DNA from: Paracoccaceae bacterium
Lineage (GTDB): Bacteria; Pseudomonadota; Alphaproteobacteria; Rhodobacterales; Rhodobacteraceae
Direction: 5' to 3'
NCBI GenBank assembly: GCA_013003075.1
Contig: JABDLJ010000018.1
Coordinates: forward strand, 1-64,000
DNA: 64,000 bases
Position 1 is the stretch's first letter. Each line of letters starts with the position of its first letter. This document shows positions 17,080-30,149 of this stretch, in pieces. Below the pieces are notes generated by a model. It was not told the origin of the DNA, ran no database searches, and saw only the letters and a program-made list of their open reading frames with translations. The translations under genes were made by a program, and so were the position numbers.

Positions 17080-17102
17080 ACCGCTTCGCAATTCGAATTA
17101 AG

Positions 17103-17134
17103 GGCCGCGCCGGGGAAACCGGGGCGGCCTTTTT
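17103..17134 (+). terminator. Rho-independent terminator of rpsD
   Basis: An 11-bp stem with one mismatch (GGCCGCGCCGG pairing with CCGGGGCGGCC, loop GGAAA) is followed by TTTTT. It starts 24 bases past the rpsD stop. Confidence 0.85.
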
Positions 17135-17252
17135 CATTTCCGATTGCGGGGTTGGCGTCCGGCACGCCGCAGACCTCATCCCCCGCGCAGTAACCACTGG
17201 CGCTACCGCACCCCCGCCGCTAAACCTTCACCCAAGCAGCAAAGGCCACGAT

Positions 17253-18341
17253 ATGACGCGCACGCCACAGCCCCAGCCCGGCATCTTGGAGATCAAGCTC
17301 TACCAGGGCGGCGCCAGCCATGTCGACGGCGTCACGGACGTGATCAAGCTGTCGTCCAACGAAAACCCCTGGGGCGCATCCGACAAGGCGCGGGCGGCTT
17401 TCGCCGCCACCGCCCACACGCTCAACCGCTACCCTTCGTCCGATCACGCCGAGCTGCGCGCGGCGATCGCCGAAGTGCACGGGCTCGATCCCGCCCGCAT
17501 CATCTGCGGCGCAGGCTCGGACGAGGTCATCAGCTTTCTATGCCAGGCCTATGCCGGGCCGGGCGATGAGGTGATCCATACAGAGCACGGGTTTTCGCTT
17601 TACCGCATCTACGCGCTTGCCTCCGGTGCAACGCCGGTCGAGGTCGCCGAGACAGAGCGCGTGGTCGATGTGGACAAGATCCTGAATGCGGTCACGGACA
17701 AGACCGCACTTGTCTTCATCGCCAATCCGGCGAACCCGACCGGCACGCTATTGAGCCCGGCAGAGTGTACACGTTTGGCAGACGGGTTGCCGCCCCATGT
17801 CATGCTGGTTCTGGACGGAGCCTATGCCGAATTCGCCCCCGGCTACGATGGCGGCGCCGGGCTGGCCACAGAGCGCGCCAATGTCGTGATGACGCGGACC
17901 TTTTCCAAGCTCTACGGGCTGGGCGGTTTGCGCATCGGTTGGGGCTACGGCGCGCAAGAGATCATCGACGTGCTGAACCGCGTGCGTGGGCCCTTCAACC
18001 TCAGTCAGACCCAGCTGGAGACAGCGCGCGCGGCCGTGCTGGATCAAGACTTCGCCCGCACCTGCGTCGAGAAAAGCGCCCGTCACCGCGACTGGCTGAC
18101 AGGCGCCTTGCATGATCTTGGCACAGGCGCCGACGTCTCGCTTGCCAATTTCGTGCTGGCGCGCTTCAGCTCGGACGCCGAGGCAAGTGCGACCGAAGCG
18201 CATCTGCGCAAGCAAGGCATCCTGGTGCGCAAGACCGCCGGCTACAAGCTGCCGCATTGCCTGCGCATCACAGTGGGCGATGAGGCGGCCTGCCGCCGTG
18301 TGATCGCCGCCGTGCGGGCGTTCAAAGGGGCCAAGGTATGA
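17253..18341 (+). CDS. hisC: Histidinol-phosphate aminotransferase
   Basis: A 362-residue class I/II PLP aminotransferase that converts imidazole acetol-phosphate to histidinol-phosphate; in many bacteria it also transaminates aromatic keto acids. Marks are [10 protein letters not shown] (32-41), ANPANPTG (158-164), LDGAYAEF, and the PLP lysine in [17 protein letters not shown] (Lys219). The stop overlaps the start of the next gene by four bases, so hisC and the prephenate dehydrogenase are coupled. That pairing suggests a role in tyrosine/phenylalanine synthesis as well as histidine. Confidence 0.93.
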   Translation: MTRTPQPQPGILEIKLYQGGASHVDGVTDVIKLSSNENPWGASDKARAAFAATAHTLNRYPSSDHAELRAAIAEVHGLDPARIICGAGSDEVISFLCQAYAGPGDEVIHTEHGFSLYRIYALASGATPVEVAETERVVDVDKILNAVTDKTALVFIANPANPTGTLLSPAECTRLADGLPPHVMLVLDGAYAEFAPGYDGGAGLATERANVVMTRTFSKLYGLGGLRIGWGYGAQEIIDVLNRVRGPFNLSQTQLETARAAVLDQDFARTCVEKSARHRDWLTGALHDLGTGADVSLANFVLARFSSDAEASATEAHLRKQGILVRKTAGYKLPHCLRITVGDEAACRRVIAAVRAFKGAKV

Positions 18342-19258
18342 CGCAGATCTATGACCGCGTTGCCCTGATCGGGCTGGGCCTCATCGCCTCTTCGATGGCG
18401 CATGCCATGCGCAAGCACGGGCTGGCCGGCGAGATTGTCGGTACTGCGCGGTCGGCCGAAACCCGGGAGATCGCGCGCCAGATTGGCTTTTGCGACCGTG
18501 TCGTGGACAGCGTGGAAGAGGCGGTGAAGGATGCCGATCTGGTGGTTCTGGCCACCCCGATCAGCGCCATGGCCGGCATCGCGAACCAGATGAAGGCGCA
18601 TCTGATGCCTGGCGCCACGGTCACCGATGTCGGTTCGGTGAAACGCGCGGTGGTCGATGCGATTGGCCCCCGGCTTCCTGACGGTGTGCATTTCATCCCC
18701 GGTCATCCCCTTGCGGGCACCGAGCATTCCGGACCGCGGTCTGGCTTTGCCGAACTTTTCGAGGGCCGCTGGTGCATTCTTCTGCCCGATGGAACCACAG
18801 ATATCGCGGCCACCGAACGGCTGCGCAGCCTGTGGGAGGCCATGGGCTCGAATGTCGATCTGATGGAGCCCGACCACCACGATCTCGTCCTCGCCGTTAC
18901 CAGCCACGCGCCGCACCTGATTGCCTACACGATGGTGGGGGTCGCCGACGATCTGAGGCGGGTCACCGACAGCGAAGTCATCAAGTATTCCGCCACCGGG
19001 TTTCGCGATTTCACGCGGATTGCCGCCAGCGATCCCACGATGTGGCGCGATGTGTTCTTGTCGAACAAGGATGCGACGCTGGAGATCCTCGGCCGCTTCA
19101 CCGAAGAGCTGTTTGCCCTGCAGCGCGCGATCCGTACTGGCGACGGCGATCACCTGCATGCGTATTTTACCAAGACACGCGCGATCCGCCGCGGTATCAT
19201 TGAGGCGGGGCAAGATACGGACGCGCCGGATTTCGGGCGCGTGAAAGCAGGTAGATGA
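18338..19258 (+). CDS. tyrA: Prephenate/arogenate dehydrogenase
   Basis: A 306-residue NAD(P)-dependent enzyme of tyrosine synthesis that oxidatively decarboxylates prephenate or arogenate. The Rossmann motif is [13 protein letters not shown] (8-20); [14 protein letters not shown] and [11 protein letters not shown] contain the conserved catalytic-region Ser and His. There is no chorismate mutase or ACT domain. Which substrate is used cannot be told from sequence alone; cyclohexadienyl dehydrogenases of this group often use both. Overlaps hisC by four bases, and its stop overlaps the next gene (ATGA at 19255-19258). Confidence 0.9.
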   Translation: MTQIYDRVALIGLGLIASSMAHAMRKHGLAGEIVGTARSAETREIARQIGFCDRVVDSVEEAVKDADLVVLATPISAMAGIANQMKAHLMPGATVTDVGSVKRAVVDAIGPRLPDGVHFIPGHPLAGTEHSGPRSGFAELFEGRWCILLPDGTTDIAATERLRSLWEAMGSNVDLMEPDHHDLVLAVTSHAPHLIAYTMVGVADDLRRVTDSEVIKYSATGFRDFTRIAASDPTMWRDVFLSNKDATLEILGRFTEELFALQRAIRTGDGDHLHAYFTKTRAIRRGIIEAGQDTDAPDFGRVKAGR

Positions 19259-19878
19259 GGCGAGCCTTCTTCGGTTTCAGCGCGGCGCTTATGCTTGGCC
19301 TTCAGGGCTGCGGCGGCGCGAGTGACAGCAAAGTCAGCAGTAGCAGCAGCGGCGCGATACGCGGCGGGCTTTGCGGCGTGCCCGGCCTTGTCGGAGAGCG
19401 CCGCGGCGATGTCTCGGGCCGGATGCGGGGCTGCGGCATCGACAACGCAGTATCGGTCACGCGCGTGGCCGGGGTCAGGCTGACGCAGCCTGCGGTGATG
19501 AACTGCCAGACGGCCCGCGCCTTGCACAACTGGGTCGAACGCGGCGCCATACCCGCCGTTGGTCGCACAGGCGGCGGCATCGCCTCGCTGCGGGTGGCCG
19601 CGCATTATTCCTGCCGGACGGTGAACAGCCGCCGGGGCGGCAAAGTCTCCGAACATGGCAAGGGGCGCGCCATCGATATCTCGGCCATCAACCTTCGGGA
19701 CGGCAGCGCGATGACGGTGCTGGGCGGCTACAACGGCGGCCGGTATCGCGGCGCTTTGCGCAAGATGTACCGGGCGGCGTGCGGCCCGTTTTCAACCACG
19801 CTGGGGCCTGGCTCGGACCGCTACCACCAGGACCATTTCCATTTTGACACCGCGCAGCGCGGCAATTACTGCCGATAG
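19255..19878 (+). CDS. Extensin-like family lipoprotein
   Basis: A 207-residue protein with a lipoprotein signal (hydrophobic ALMLGLQGC, lipobox Cys19), so it should be membrane-anchored on the periplasmic side. After a Ser-rich linker comes an extensin-like C-terminal domain (PF06904 type): SRRGGKVSEHGKGRAIDIS and DRYHQDHFHFD supply the His/Asp residues that resemble a zinc D-Ala-D-Ala carboxypeptidase-like site. Peptidoglycan processing is plausible but unproven. It is coupled to tyrA by a four-base overlap, and its last 13 bases overlap the convergent DUF2125 gene. Confidence 0.85.
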   Translation: MRRAFFGFSAALMLGLQGCGGASDSKVSSSSSGAIRGGLCGVPGLVGERRGDVSGRMRGCGIDNAVSVTRVAGVRLTQPAVMNCQTARALHNWVERGAIPAVGRTGGGIASLRVAAHYSCRTVNSRRGGKVSEHGKGRAIDISAINLRDGSAMTVLGGYNGGRYRGALRKMYRAACGPFSTTLGPGSDRYHQDHFHFDTAQRGNYCR

Positions 19879-20873
19879 GCCGGCAGCAACCGGGGCGCCG
19901 GCCCAAGCGGCACCGGGCCCAGCGACATGAACCCGTTCTGAAAGCTGAGCGGCGCATCGATATCGGCCGGATCGCCCGTCAGACCTGCAAGCCCCTCCAG
20001 CGCGCGCAACGCGGTCTCTTCGAAGCCCTCGGCGACCAGACCTTGCGCCTTGGCGATCGCGAAGACCGCGCGCCAGTTCTCGACCCGCAGATCGAAGCGC
20101 CCGTCCGGAATGCCGCCGGCATCGATACTTGCCATCCCGCGCGCCTTCAGCCCGATATCGCCCCACTGGGCGGCGAAATCGGAGATCTCGAGCATCGTCA
20201 CCATCGGAGGCGTGTTCTCCAGCGCCGACCGGTCGAGCGGCCGGTCGAAGGCTGCCGTCAGCTTGGCGTCCACACGGCTGATCGCGCCGGGCTGCGCTCC
20301 GGTCGGATCGATCAGGCGGATGACGTCTTCAGGAAGCGCCAGCCCCTCAAGCCGCAGCGACAAATCATGCGCCAGGGGTTGACCAGGTGTTTGCCGGGTC
20401 GTGACGCTGCCCTCGGCGAGCGTCGCGCGCCATCCCGGGCCCGAGAGCCCAAGATCGTCCGCGACAAGCGTGATGGCCTCAAGCGGTAGCGAGGGCCGGG
20501 GCGATAGCGCCACGCCGGTCTCCAGCCGCCGCGCCTTGACGCCGATCTCGGCGCCGCCCAGAACCAGCGCCTGGGTGCCCGGCCAGATCGCGTTGGCGGC
20601 GGTCGGCTTGTAGCTTGGCACCTCGATCTGAACGCTGGGCGCGGTCCAGGCATAGGCGCCACCGGGCGCTGCCAGCCGAATGTCGCGCAAGACAGTCGAA
20701 AACTGCGCCGGAAAGCCCGCGGTCTGGGGCCCGCTCCAGCGCGCGGTCCAGCCCTCGGCCAGCCGTGCCTGCCGCCAGTCCTCGGCGCCGCGGCCCACGT
20801 AGGTCGCGGCTGTAAACCAATAGACGCACCATGCGGCGGCCGTGAACAGCAAAAGGCCCAGCAGTTTTCGCAT
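19866..20873 (-). CDS. DUF2125-family protein
   Basis: A 335-residue protein with an N-terminal membrane anchor or signal (MRKLLGLLLFTAAAWCVYWFTAA) followed by a large beta-rich region with repeated short strands, as in DUF2125 proteins. The first motif after the anchor, VGRGAEDWRQARLAEGWTA, is typical of the family in Rhodobacterales. The function is unknown; the domain is distantly similar to AsmA-like envelope proteins in its pattern, which is inference. ATG 20873 places the hydrophobic segment at the N-terminus. It is divergent from chaC by 65 bases and overlaps the extensin-like gene at its 3' end by 13 bases. Confidence 0.8.
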   Translation of the reverse strand: MRKLLGLLLFTAAAWCVYWFTAATYVGRGAEDWRQARLAEGWTARWSGPQTAGFPAQFSTVLRDIRLAAPGGAYAWTAPSVQIEVPSYKPTAANAIWPGTQALVLGGAEIGVKARRLETGVALSPRPSLPLEAITLVADDLGLSGPGWRATLAEGSVTTRQTPGQPLAHDLSLRLEGLALPEDVIRLIDPTGAQPGAISRVDAKLTAAFDRPLDRSALENTPPMVTMLEISDFAAQWGDIGLKARGMASIDAGGIPDGRFDLRVENWRAVFAIAKAQGLVAEGFEETALRALEGLAGLTGDPADIDAPLSFQNGFMSLGPVPLGPAPRLLPAYRQ

Positions 20874-20938
20874 CTTGCCCCTTTCACCCGTGCTGCGCTT
20901 GGTATTTATAGGCATCTCGGCCGGAAAGGACAAACCGC

Positions 20939-21478
20939 ATGGGGCAAAGCCCGCTCTGGATATTCGGGTACGGATCTTTGATGTGGAACCCCGGGTTCGA
21001 CTACTCCGAGCGGGTTCTGGCGCGTCTGCCAGGCTATGCGCGCAGCTTCTGCATGCGCTCGATCCATCATCGCGGCACCGAGGATGACCCCGGTCTCGTC
21101 CTGGCGCTCGACGCGCACAAGAAAGCGCAGTGCCACGGGCTGGCCTTCCGCGTTCACGAGGCGCAGCACGACGCCACGATGGCATACCTGCGCGAGCGCG
21201 AGTTGATCTCGTCAGCCTACCTGGAAAAGGTGCTCGACATTCATCTCGAAGACGGCGGCGTGACACCCGCGGTGTGCTATGTCGTCGATACCGAGCACCG
21301 CCAGTATTGCGGCGGCCTGCCACTGGCAGAGCAGGCCGAGATCATCGCCCATGCCGTCGGTGGGCGCGGGCCGAACACGGAATACCTCTACAATACGGCT
21401 GATCACCTGGCAGAGCTCGGCATCGCCGATCCCGACCTGACTTGGCTTGCCGAAAACGTGCGTCGCAGGGCCGGATAG
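20939..21478 (+). CDS. chaC: Gamma-glutamylcyclotransferase (ChaC family)
   Basis: A 179-residue ChaC-type enzyme that cleaves glutathione to 5-oxoproline and Cys-Gly. The GYGSLMW motif at 10-16 binds the gamma-glutamyl group, and the helix RERELISSAYLEK contains the conserved catalytic Glu region. The product, 5-oxoproline, is the substrate of the PxpBC proteins encoded at 10149-11917, although the two loci are 9 kb apart. Short spacing after it leads toward the MotA-like gene on the same strand. Confidence 0.9.
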   Translation: MGQSPLWIFGYGSLMWNPGFDYSERVLARLPGYARSFCMRSIHHRGTEDDPGLVLALDAHKKAQCHGLAFRVHEAQHDATMAYLRERELISSAYLEKVLDIHLEDGGVTPAVCYVVDTEHRQYCGGLPLAEQAEIIAHAVGGRGPNTEYLYNTADHLAELGIADPDLTWLAENVRRRAG

Positions 21479-21553
21479 GCGCCGCGCGATTTGCGTGTTG
21501 GCAGCGGACGCGTCTCGCCCTATCCTCGGGCCAACAAAAACAGCAGTCGGGGC

Positions 21554-22741
21554 ATGCAGGGCATGAATCCACTAGACCGCGAGGCCGAGCCGCAATTTAC
21601 CCAACCGGTGCGTCAGATCTTTCTGATGCTGATGGTGCTGGGCCTGGGGGGCTTCGGCGCGTATATCGCCTATCCGAAAGTCGCGCCGGTGTTTCTGGCC
21701 AACCCCTACCTCAATGGCTTTATCGGGTTCGTCTTCATCATCGGGATCTTCGCCTGTTTCTGGCAGGTCTTCCAGTTGGTCAGTTCGGTCAGCTGGATCG
21801 AGGGCTTTGCCGCCGAACGGCCGGGCCACCAATTCACCCGCGCGCCGCGGCTTCTGGCGCCGCTTGCCTCGCTTCTGCGCAGCCGCGGGGTGCGGATGCA
21901 GATTGGCGCATCCTCGTCCCGGTCCATTCTCGACAGTGTGGCCACGCGCATCGACGAAGCCCGTGACATCACGCGATATATCGTCAACTTGTTGATTTTC
22001 CTAGGCCTTCTGGGTACTTTCTTCGGCTTGGCCACAACCGTGCCGGCCGTGGTCGATACGATCCGCAGCCTTGCACCGACCGAGGACGACACCGGGATCG
22101 AGGTCTTCGGGCGGCTGATGAACGGGCTCGAAGCCCAGCTTGGCGGCATGGGCGTGGCGTTTGCGTCCTCGCTTCTGGGGCTGGCCGGATCGCTGCTGGT
22201 CGGGCTGCTGGAGCTCTTTGCCGGCCACGGTCAGAACCAGTTCTACCGCGAGCTTGAGGAATGGCTGTCCACTATCACGCGGGTCGGCTTTTCGGCCGGC
22301 GACGGCGACGGCGAGACAGGCGGCGCCGCGGCCTTCACGGACACCGTGCTGGATCACATGGCCGAGCAGATGGACGCGCTGCAAACGCTTTATGAAAGCT
22401 CTGATGCGAGCCGTTCGAATATCGACATGCGCCTTGTTGGGTTGGCCGAAACCATCGAAAGGCTGGTGAAGAAAATGGATGGCGATGCCGGCTCGGCCGG
22501 CACGCTCGCGCGCATCGCGGACGGACAAGAGCGTCTGATCTCGATCGTCGAAGGTCAGCCCGCGCCCAGCACCGGCGGTGGAGGCGGGGATGCAGAGGCA
22601 CGCATGCGGCTGCGCTCGATGGACGTGCAGCTTCTGCGTATCCTAGAAGAGCTTTCCGCAGGCCGCCAGGAAACGGTGGCCGATCTGCGCACCGATCTGG
22701 CGCAACTGACCCGCGCCGTCAGAGATCTGGGCCGGGGCTGA
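21554..22741 (+). CDS. MotA/TolQ/ExbB-type proton-channel protein
   Basis: A 395-residue inner-membrane protein. Hydrophobic segments lie near residues 22-42, 50-75, 155-180 and 200-225; the block LIFLGLLGTFFGLATTVPAVV is the hallmark of the MotA/TolQ/ExbB proton channel. A cytoplasmic C-terminal tail of about 150 residues follows, including a Gly-rich linker. The start is uncertain: ATG 21554 or ATG 21563, neither with a strong ribosome-binding site. The next gene, three bases downstream, encodes the MotB-like partner. No flagellar, Tol or TonB gene is nearby. Confidence 0.85.
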   Translation: MQGMNPLDREAEPQFTQPVRQIFLMLMVLGLGGFGAYIAYPKVAPVFLANPYLNGFIGFVFIIGIFACFWQVFQLVSSVSWIEGFAAERPGHQFTRAPRLLAPLASLLRSRGVRMQIGASSSRSILDSVATRIDEARDITRYIVNLLIFLGLLGTFFGLATTVPAVVDTIRSLAPTEDDTGIEVFGRLMNGLEAQLGGMGVAFASSLLGLAGSLLVGLLELFAGHGQNQFYRELEEWLSTITRVGFSAGDGDGETGGAAAFTDTVLDHMAEQMDALQTLYESSDASRSNIDMRLVGLAETIERLVKKMDGDAGSAGTLARIADGQERLISIVEGQPAPSTGGGGGDAEARMRLRSMDVQLLRILEELSAGRQETVADLRTDLAQLTRAVRDLGRG

Positions 22742-22744
22742 CCC

Positions 22745-24523
22745 ATGGCACTCACCCGGCGGTCATCGCAGCGCGTCTCCAACTCGATCTGGCCGGGGTT
22801 CGTCGATGCGATGACGGCGCTCTTGCTGGTACTGATGTTCGTGCTGACCATCTTCATGGTCGTGCAGTACGTGTTACGCGAGACGATCTCGGGACAAGAG
22901 GACGAGCTGGACGAGTTGACCTTCGAAGTCGCGACACTTGCGCGCGCGCTGGGGCTGGAGCAGCAGCGCACCGCCAATCTGGAAGACCGCGCCGCGGCGC
23001 TTTCGGCGGATCTGTCGGCCGCGCGGAACGAGGCCGAGCAGCAGGCAACGCTGATCGCGACGCTCACCGGTCAGATCGGTACGCAGGAGGCGCAGCTGGC
23101 CGAGGCCGCCGAACGCATCACCAGTTTTGAGGCGCAAGTCGCTACGCTTCTGGCGCAGCGCGACGAGGCGCTTGCCGCTGGTGAGGCGCTGACTGCCAGC
23201 GTGGAAGAACTGGAGGCCGCCGAGGCGCAACTGATCTCGCAGCAGGAAGCGCTGCAACTGGCGCTGGCGCAGGCGCGCGACGAGGTCGACGTGCAGGCCG
23301 AGGCCGCCCGCCTCGCTGCTGCGCGCCGCGAGGCGCTTGAAGCGCTGACCGCCGACCTGCGCGCCCGCGCCACGACTGCCGAAGAGGCGCTTTCAGATGC
23401 CGAGGCCGCGCGCCTTGCCGATGCCGCCGCCGCCGAGGCACTGCGCGAGCGGCTGGCCAATGCCGATGCCGAGCTGACGGCGATGACGCTGGCGCTCGAG
23501 GCCAAGCGACAAGAGGCCGAGGACACGCTCACGCTTCTTGCCGCCGCGCAGGCCGCCGAAGAGAACCTGACCGAGCGGCTTGCCGATGCGCTCGCCGCGC
23601 GGCTGAACCTATCGGGAGATCTTGAGGCAACGCGTGCAGAGCTTGAGCGCCTGCAATCGCTTACCGGCAGCGAAGAACAGCTGCGCGAGCAGCTGGCCGC
23701 CGCGCTTGCGGCAAAGATCGCGGCTGAGCAAGATGCCGCGAGCACCCTCAGCGAGGCCGAAGAACGCGCGGCGCTTCTGGCCTCGGCCAATAGCGCGCTG
23801 GAACTCGAAGAGGCCAAATCCGCGGAAAGCCTGCGGCGGGTTTCGGTCCTGAACGAGCAGATCGCCGCGCTGCGCAACCAGCTTGGCTTGTTGCAGTCGC
23901 TGCTTGATGATGCTGCCGCCCGAGACAGCGCGGCGCAGGTGCGGATCGAGGCGCTGGGCTCTCAGCTGAATGTGGCCCTTGCGCGTGCCGCGGCCGAAGA
24001 ACGCAAGCGCGCCGATCTCGAAGAAGAGCGCCGCAAGCTTCTGGAGGTCGAGACCGAGCAGCTGGAGCGCTACCGCTCAGAATTCTTCGGCCAGCTGCGC
24101 GACGTCCTGGCAGGCCGCGAGGGTGTGCGGATCGTCGGCGACCGCTTCGTCTTTTCCTCCGAGGTGCTGTTCGAAAGCGCCTCGGCCGATCTTGCGCCGG
24201 CGGGCCGCGACCAGATCGCCAACGTGGCCGCGATCCTGCTTGATGTGTCTGACCAGATCCCCGAAGGGCTCGACTGGATCCTGCGCGTCGATGGCCACAC
24301 CGACGACATCCCGTTGCAGCCGGGCGCCGAGTTCGCCGACAACTGGGAGCTAAGCCAGGCCCGCGCGCTATCGGTCGTGCGCTTTCTGACCGAGAATCTG
24401 GGCTTTCCGCCGAACCGGCTGGCGGCAACCGGGTTCGGGGAATTCAGGCCGGTCGCGCCAGAAGACACGTCTGAAGCGCGCGCGCAAAACCGGCGGATCG
24501 AGTTGAAACTGACAGAGCGTTAG
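22745..24523 (+). CDS. MotB/OmpA-type protein with very long coiled coil
   Basis: A 592-residue protein. A single transmembrane segment (about 20-43, FVDAMTALLLVLMFVLTIFM) begins with Asp21, in the place of the ion-carrying Asp of MotB. Residues 50-450 are an Ala/Glu/Leu-rich coiled coil. The last 130 residues are an OmpA-like peptidoglycan-binding domain (VRIVGDRFVFSSEVLFES, then DGHTDDIP and QNRRIELKL). Together with the MotA-like gene it should form an ion-driven unit that grips peptidoglycan. The coil is far longer than in MotB, TolR or ZorB. Its cellular role is unknown to me. Confidence 0.85.
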   Translation: MALTRRSSQRVSNSIWPGFVDAMTALLLVLMFVLTIFMVVQYVLRETISGQEDELDELTFEVATLARALGLEQQRTANLEDRAAALSADLSAARNEAEQQATLIATLTGQIGTQEAQLAEAAERITSFEAQVATLLAQRDEALAAGEALTASVEELEAAEAQLISQQEALQLALAQARDEVDVQAEAARLAAARREALEALTADLRARATTAEEALSDAEAARLADAAAAEALRERLANADAELTAMTLALEAKRQEAEDTLTLLAAAQAAEENLTERLADALAARLNLSGDLEATRAELERLQSLTGSEEQLREQLAAALAAKIAAEQDAASTLSEAEERAALLASANSALELEEAKSAESLRRVSVLNEQIAALRNQLGLLQSLLDDAAARDSAAQVRIEALGSQLNVALARAAAEERKRADLEEERRKLLEVETEQLERYRSEFFGQLRDVLAGREGVRIVGDRFVFSSEVLFESASADLAPAGRDQIANVAAILLDVSDQIPEGLDWILRVDGHTDDIPLQPGAEFADNWELSQARALSVVRFLTENLGFPPNRLAATGFGEFRPVAPEDTSEARAQNRRIELKLTER

Positions 24524-24541
24524 GGCGCCGCCGGGGCAGGG

Positions 24542-24892
24542 TCAGTACAGCTCCCAGTCATCCTCGTCGCGCAGCGCACCGATCGCCATCCACGCGACGC
24601 GAACGCGGGCAATGCGGGTATCGCCCCAGGTCCGGAATACGATCTGAAATCCTTTGCCCGAGATCTTGTCGGCCGACACGTCGGCCCGCGCATTGGTCTT
24701 TTGATCCATGTCCCACATCTCGAAGCCGACCTGCACGGCGGGCGCCCCGCGAAAGGGCTCGCTGAAAGCCACCGCCTGCCGAAACTCGCGCGGGCCTGTG
24801 CCGGTCCACATCGGACCGTCATCCTCGAAGTCGGAAAACAAGAGCGACGTGCCCTGATCGACCCCGACAAATCTGGTGTCCAAACGCTTCAT
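24542..24892 (-). CDS. H-type lectin-domain protein
   Basis: A 116-residue protein that is nearly all one H-type lectin domain: VAFSEPFRGAPAVQVGFEMWD, then GFQIVFRTWGDTRIARVRVAWMAIG, which matches the PF09458 pattern (F-S-x-P-F, W-x-A-I-G). Members in snails bind GalNAc; bacterial members are uncharacterised. No signal peptide is visible. It faces the MotB-like gene convergently and lies just downstream of the ATP synthase terminator, as a separate unit. Confidence 0.75.
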   Translation of the reverse strand: MKRLDTRFVGVDQGTSLLFSDFEDDGPMWTGTGPREFRQAVAFSEPFRGAPAVQVGFEMWDMDQKTNARADVSADKISGKGFQIVFRTWGDTRIARVRVAWMAIGALRDEDDWELY

Positions 24893-24952
24893 CTAAAATA
24901 TCCCGGCGTCCGCCTTATCGGGGAAAACCGGCCAAAAAGAGGTTGAAACATG

Positions 24953-24978
24953 AAAAAAGCCCCGAGCAACCTCGGGGC
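24953..24978 (-). terminator. Rho-independent terminator of the ATP synthase operon
   Basis: A perfect 8-bp stem (GCCCCGAG and CTCGGGGC, four-base loop) is followed on the minus strand by TTTTTT (24958-24953). It lies 24 bases past the atpC stop. Confidence 0.9.
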
Positions 24979-25001
24979 CTTTCAAATCAATTGGCCTGAC
25001 T

Positions 25002-25400
25002 TTACAGGCCAAGCGCGCCGTAGGCCTCGGACATGTCGGCCGCAAGCTTCGCGGCGGCATCCTTGTTCTCGGCCGTGGCCTGCTCAAGCGCGGATTGCGC
25101 CTTTTCGATCAGATCCTGCATCTGCTCGGCGGTGACTTCCGCCTTCGGCATCGCCATTTCCGCCAGCACCGAGGTGCCCTTGGCCGAGATCTCGGCAAAA
25201 CCGCCGGTCACGAAGTATTCTTCGGTTCCCGCCGGGCCTTCTGCGACCAGGATGCCCGGGCGCAGCGTCGTGATCAGCGGCATGTGGTCCGCCATCGCCG
25301 TCATGTCGCCTTCGGTGCCCGGGATCTGAACCGAGATGACCTCGATCGAGGCCAGACGGCGCTCGGGTGAGACAAGTTCGAATTGCATGGTGTCGGCCAT
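25002..25400 (-). CDS. atpC: ATP synthase F1 subunit epsilon
   Basis: A 132-residue epsilon subunit, part of the central stalk that couples rotation to catalysis and restrains ATP hydrolysis. It has the N-terminal beta sandwich ([46 protein letters not shown]) and a C-terminal helical region ([18 protein letters not shown]). A strong ribosome-binding site (AGGAGG) precedes ATG 25400. It is the last gene of atpHAGDC. Confidence 0.97.
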   Translation of the reverse strand: MADTMQFELVSPERRLASIEVISVQIPGTEGDMTAMADHMPLITTLRPGILVAEGPAGTEEYFVTGGFAEISAKGTSVLAEMAMPKAEVTAEQMQDLIEKAQSALEQATAENKDAAAKLAADMSEAYGALGL

Positions 25401-25409
25401 AGGCCCTCC

Positions 25410-27735
<2,326 letters not shown>

Positions 27736-27757
27736 GTGTCCTGTCCTTCAGTCCCTA

Positions 27758-29295
<1,538 letters not shown>

Positions 29296-29296
<1 letters not shown>

Positions 29297-29856
29297 TATC
29301 CGACCTCTTTCATTGTGTTCTGGAGTGCAGCCAGCTTCGAGCGGATCGACGTGTCGATCATGCGCGAGCCAACTTTTACGACAAGGCCGCCGATGAGATT
29401 CTCATCGACGGAACTTTTCAAATTGACGTCCTTGCCGACACGCGCCTTCAGCGTCTTGGCAAGTTCCTTTTCCTGATCGGCCGACAGCTTGGTCGCCGAC
29501 GTCACCTCGGCCACGACCTCGCCCTTTTCGTCCGCGATGCGGGCGCGCAGCTCGCCGACAAGCTGCGGCAACACGAAGAGCCGGCGCTTGGAGGCCATCA
29601 GCCCGAGGGTGTTTTTCAGCAGATCCGACAGCCCCATCTTGGACGCAATCGCGGCGATCGCATCGCCTTGCGCGGAGCGGCTGTAGAGCGGAGAGGATAT
29701 GAGGTCCCGGAAGTCTGCGCTGCTGGACAACGCGTCATCCAGCAGGGTCAGATCAGCCTCGAGAGTGTCCAGAGCCTTGGCGTCTTTCGCAAGCTCGAAA
29801 ATGGCAGTCGCATAGCGCCCGGCGATACCTGTCGAAATAGAAGCTGTTTCAGACAC
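29296..29856 (-). CDS. atpH: ATP synthase F1 subunit delta
   Basis: A 186-residue delta subunit that joins F1 to the peripheral stalk. [19 protein letters not shown] at the N-terminus and [20 protein letters not shown] near the C-terminus are the family ends. I chose GTG at 29856 because it gives the standard start (SETASIS..) and AAAGG lies six bases upstream; an in-frame ATG at 29889 would add eleven unusual residues. First gene of atpHAGDC; the Fo genes are not in the window, a split that is normal for Rhodobacterales. Confidence 0.95.
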
Positions 29857-29884
29857 GTGCACCCTTTCGATGTTCTTTCGGCCG

Positions 29885-29912
29885 AACATAGGTCGCCATG
29901 GCGGGGTTTCAA
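29885..29912 (-). promoter_or_regulatory. Candidate promoter of atpHAGDC
   Basis: On the minus strand TTGAAA (29912-29907) and TATGTT (29890-29885) are separated by 16 bases, giving a leader of about 20 bases before the GTG start. The remaining upstream stretch to 30149 shows nothing else recognisable. Confidence 0.35.
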
Positions 29913-30149
29913 AACCGACCCGTCTGGCAAACCTTTATCCGGCATAACGTCAAAATCGGCGTGGGTGTAACAGACAGATTGGCGTCCCGCAACCAGCTTG
30001 TGAGAAACCTTTTTGCGCGGAAGGTTCGCGATTTCAATGGCTTAGATCAATGCCCCTTGGCCGGGTGCAAATCAGGCGCCGAAATGGGCTGTGGAATCAA
30101 GGTTCAGGCGGCGCCCGCCGCGTCGAAGGGGGCGGCAGAGCGCGCAGGA

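Noticed and set aside
22950-24050. Tandem DNA repeats
   Set aside because: The repetitive look comes from Ala/Glu/Leu-rich coiled-coil codons; I see no exact repeat unit.
21554-24523. Zorya defence system
   Set aside because: The MotA/MotB-like pair resembles ZorA/ZorB in outline, but no ZorC, ZorD or ZorE genes follow, the long coil is in the MotB-like rather than the MotA-like protein, and the neighbours are housekeeping genes.
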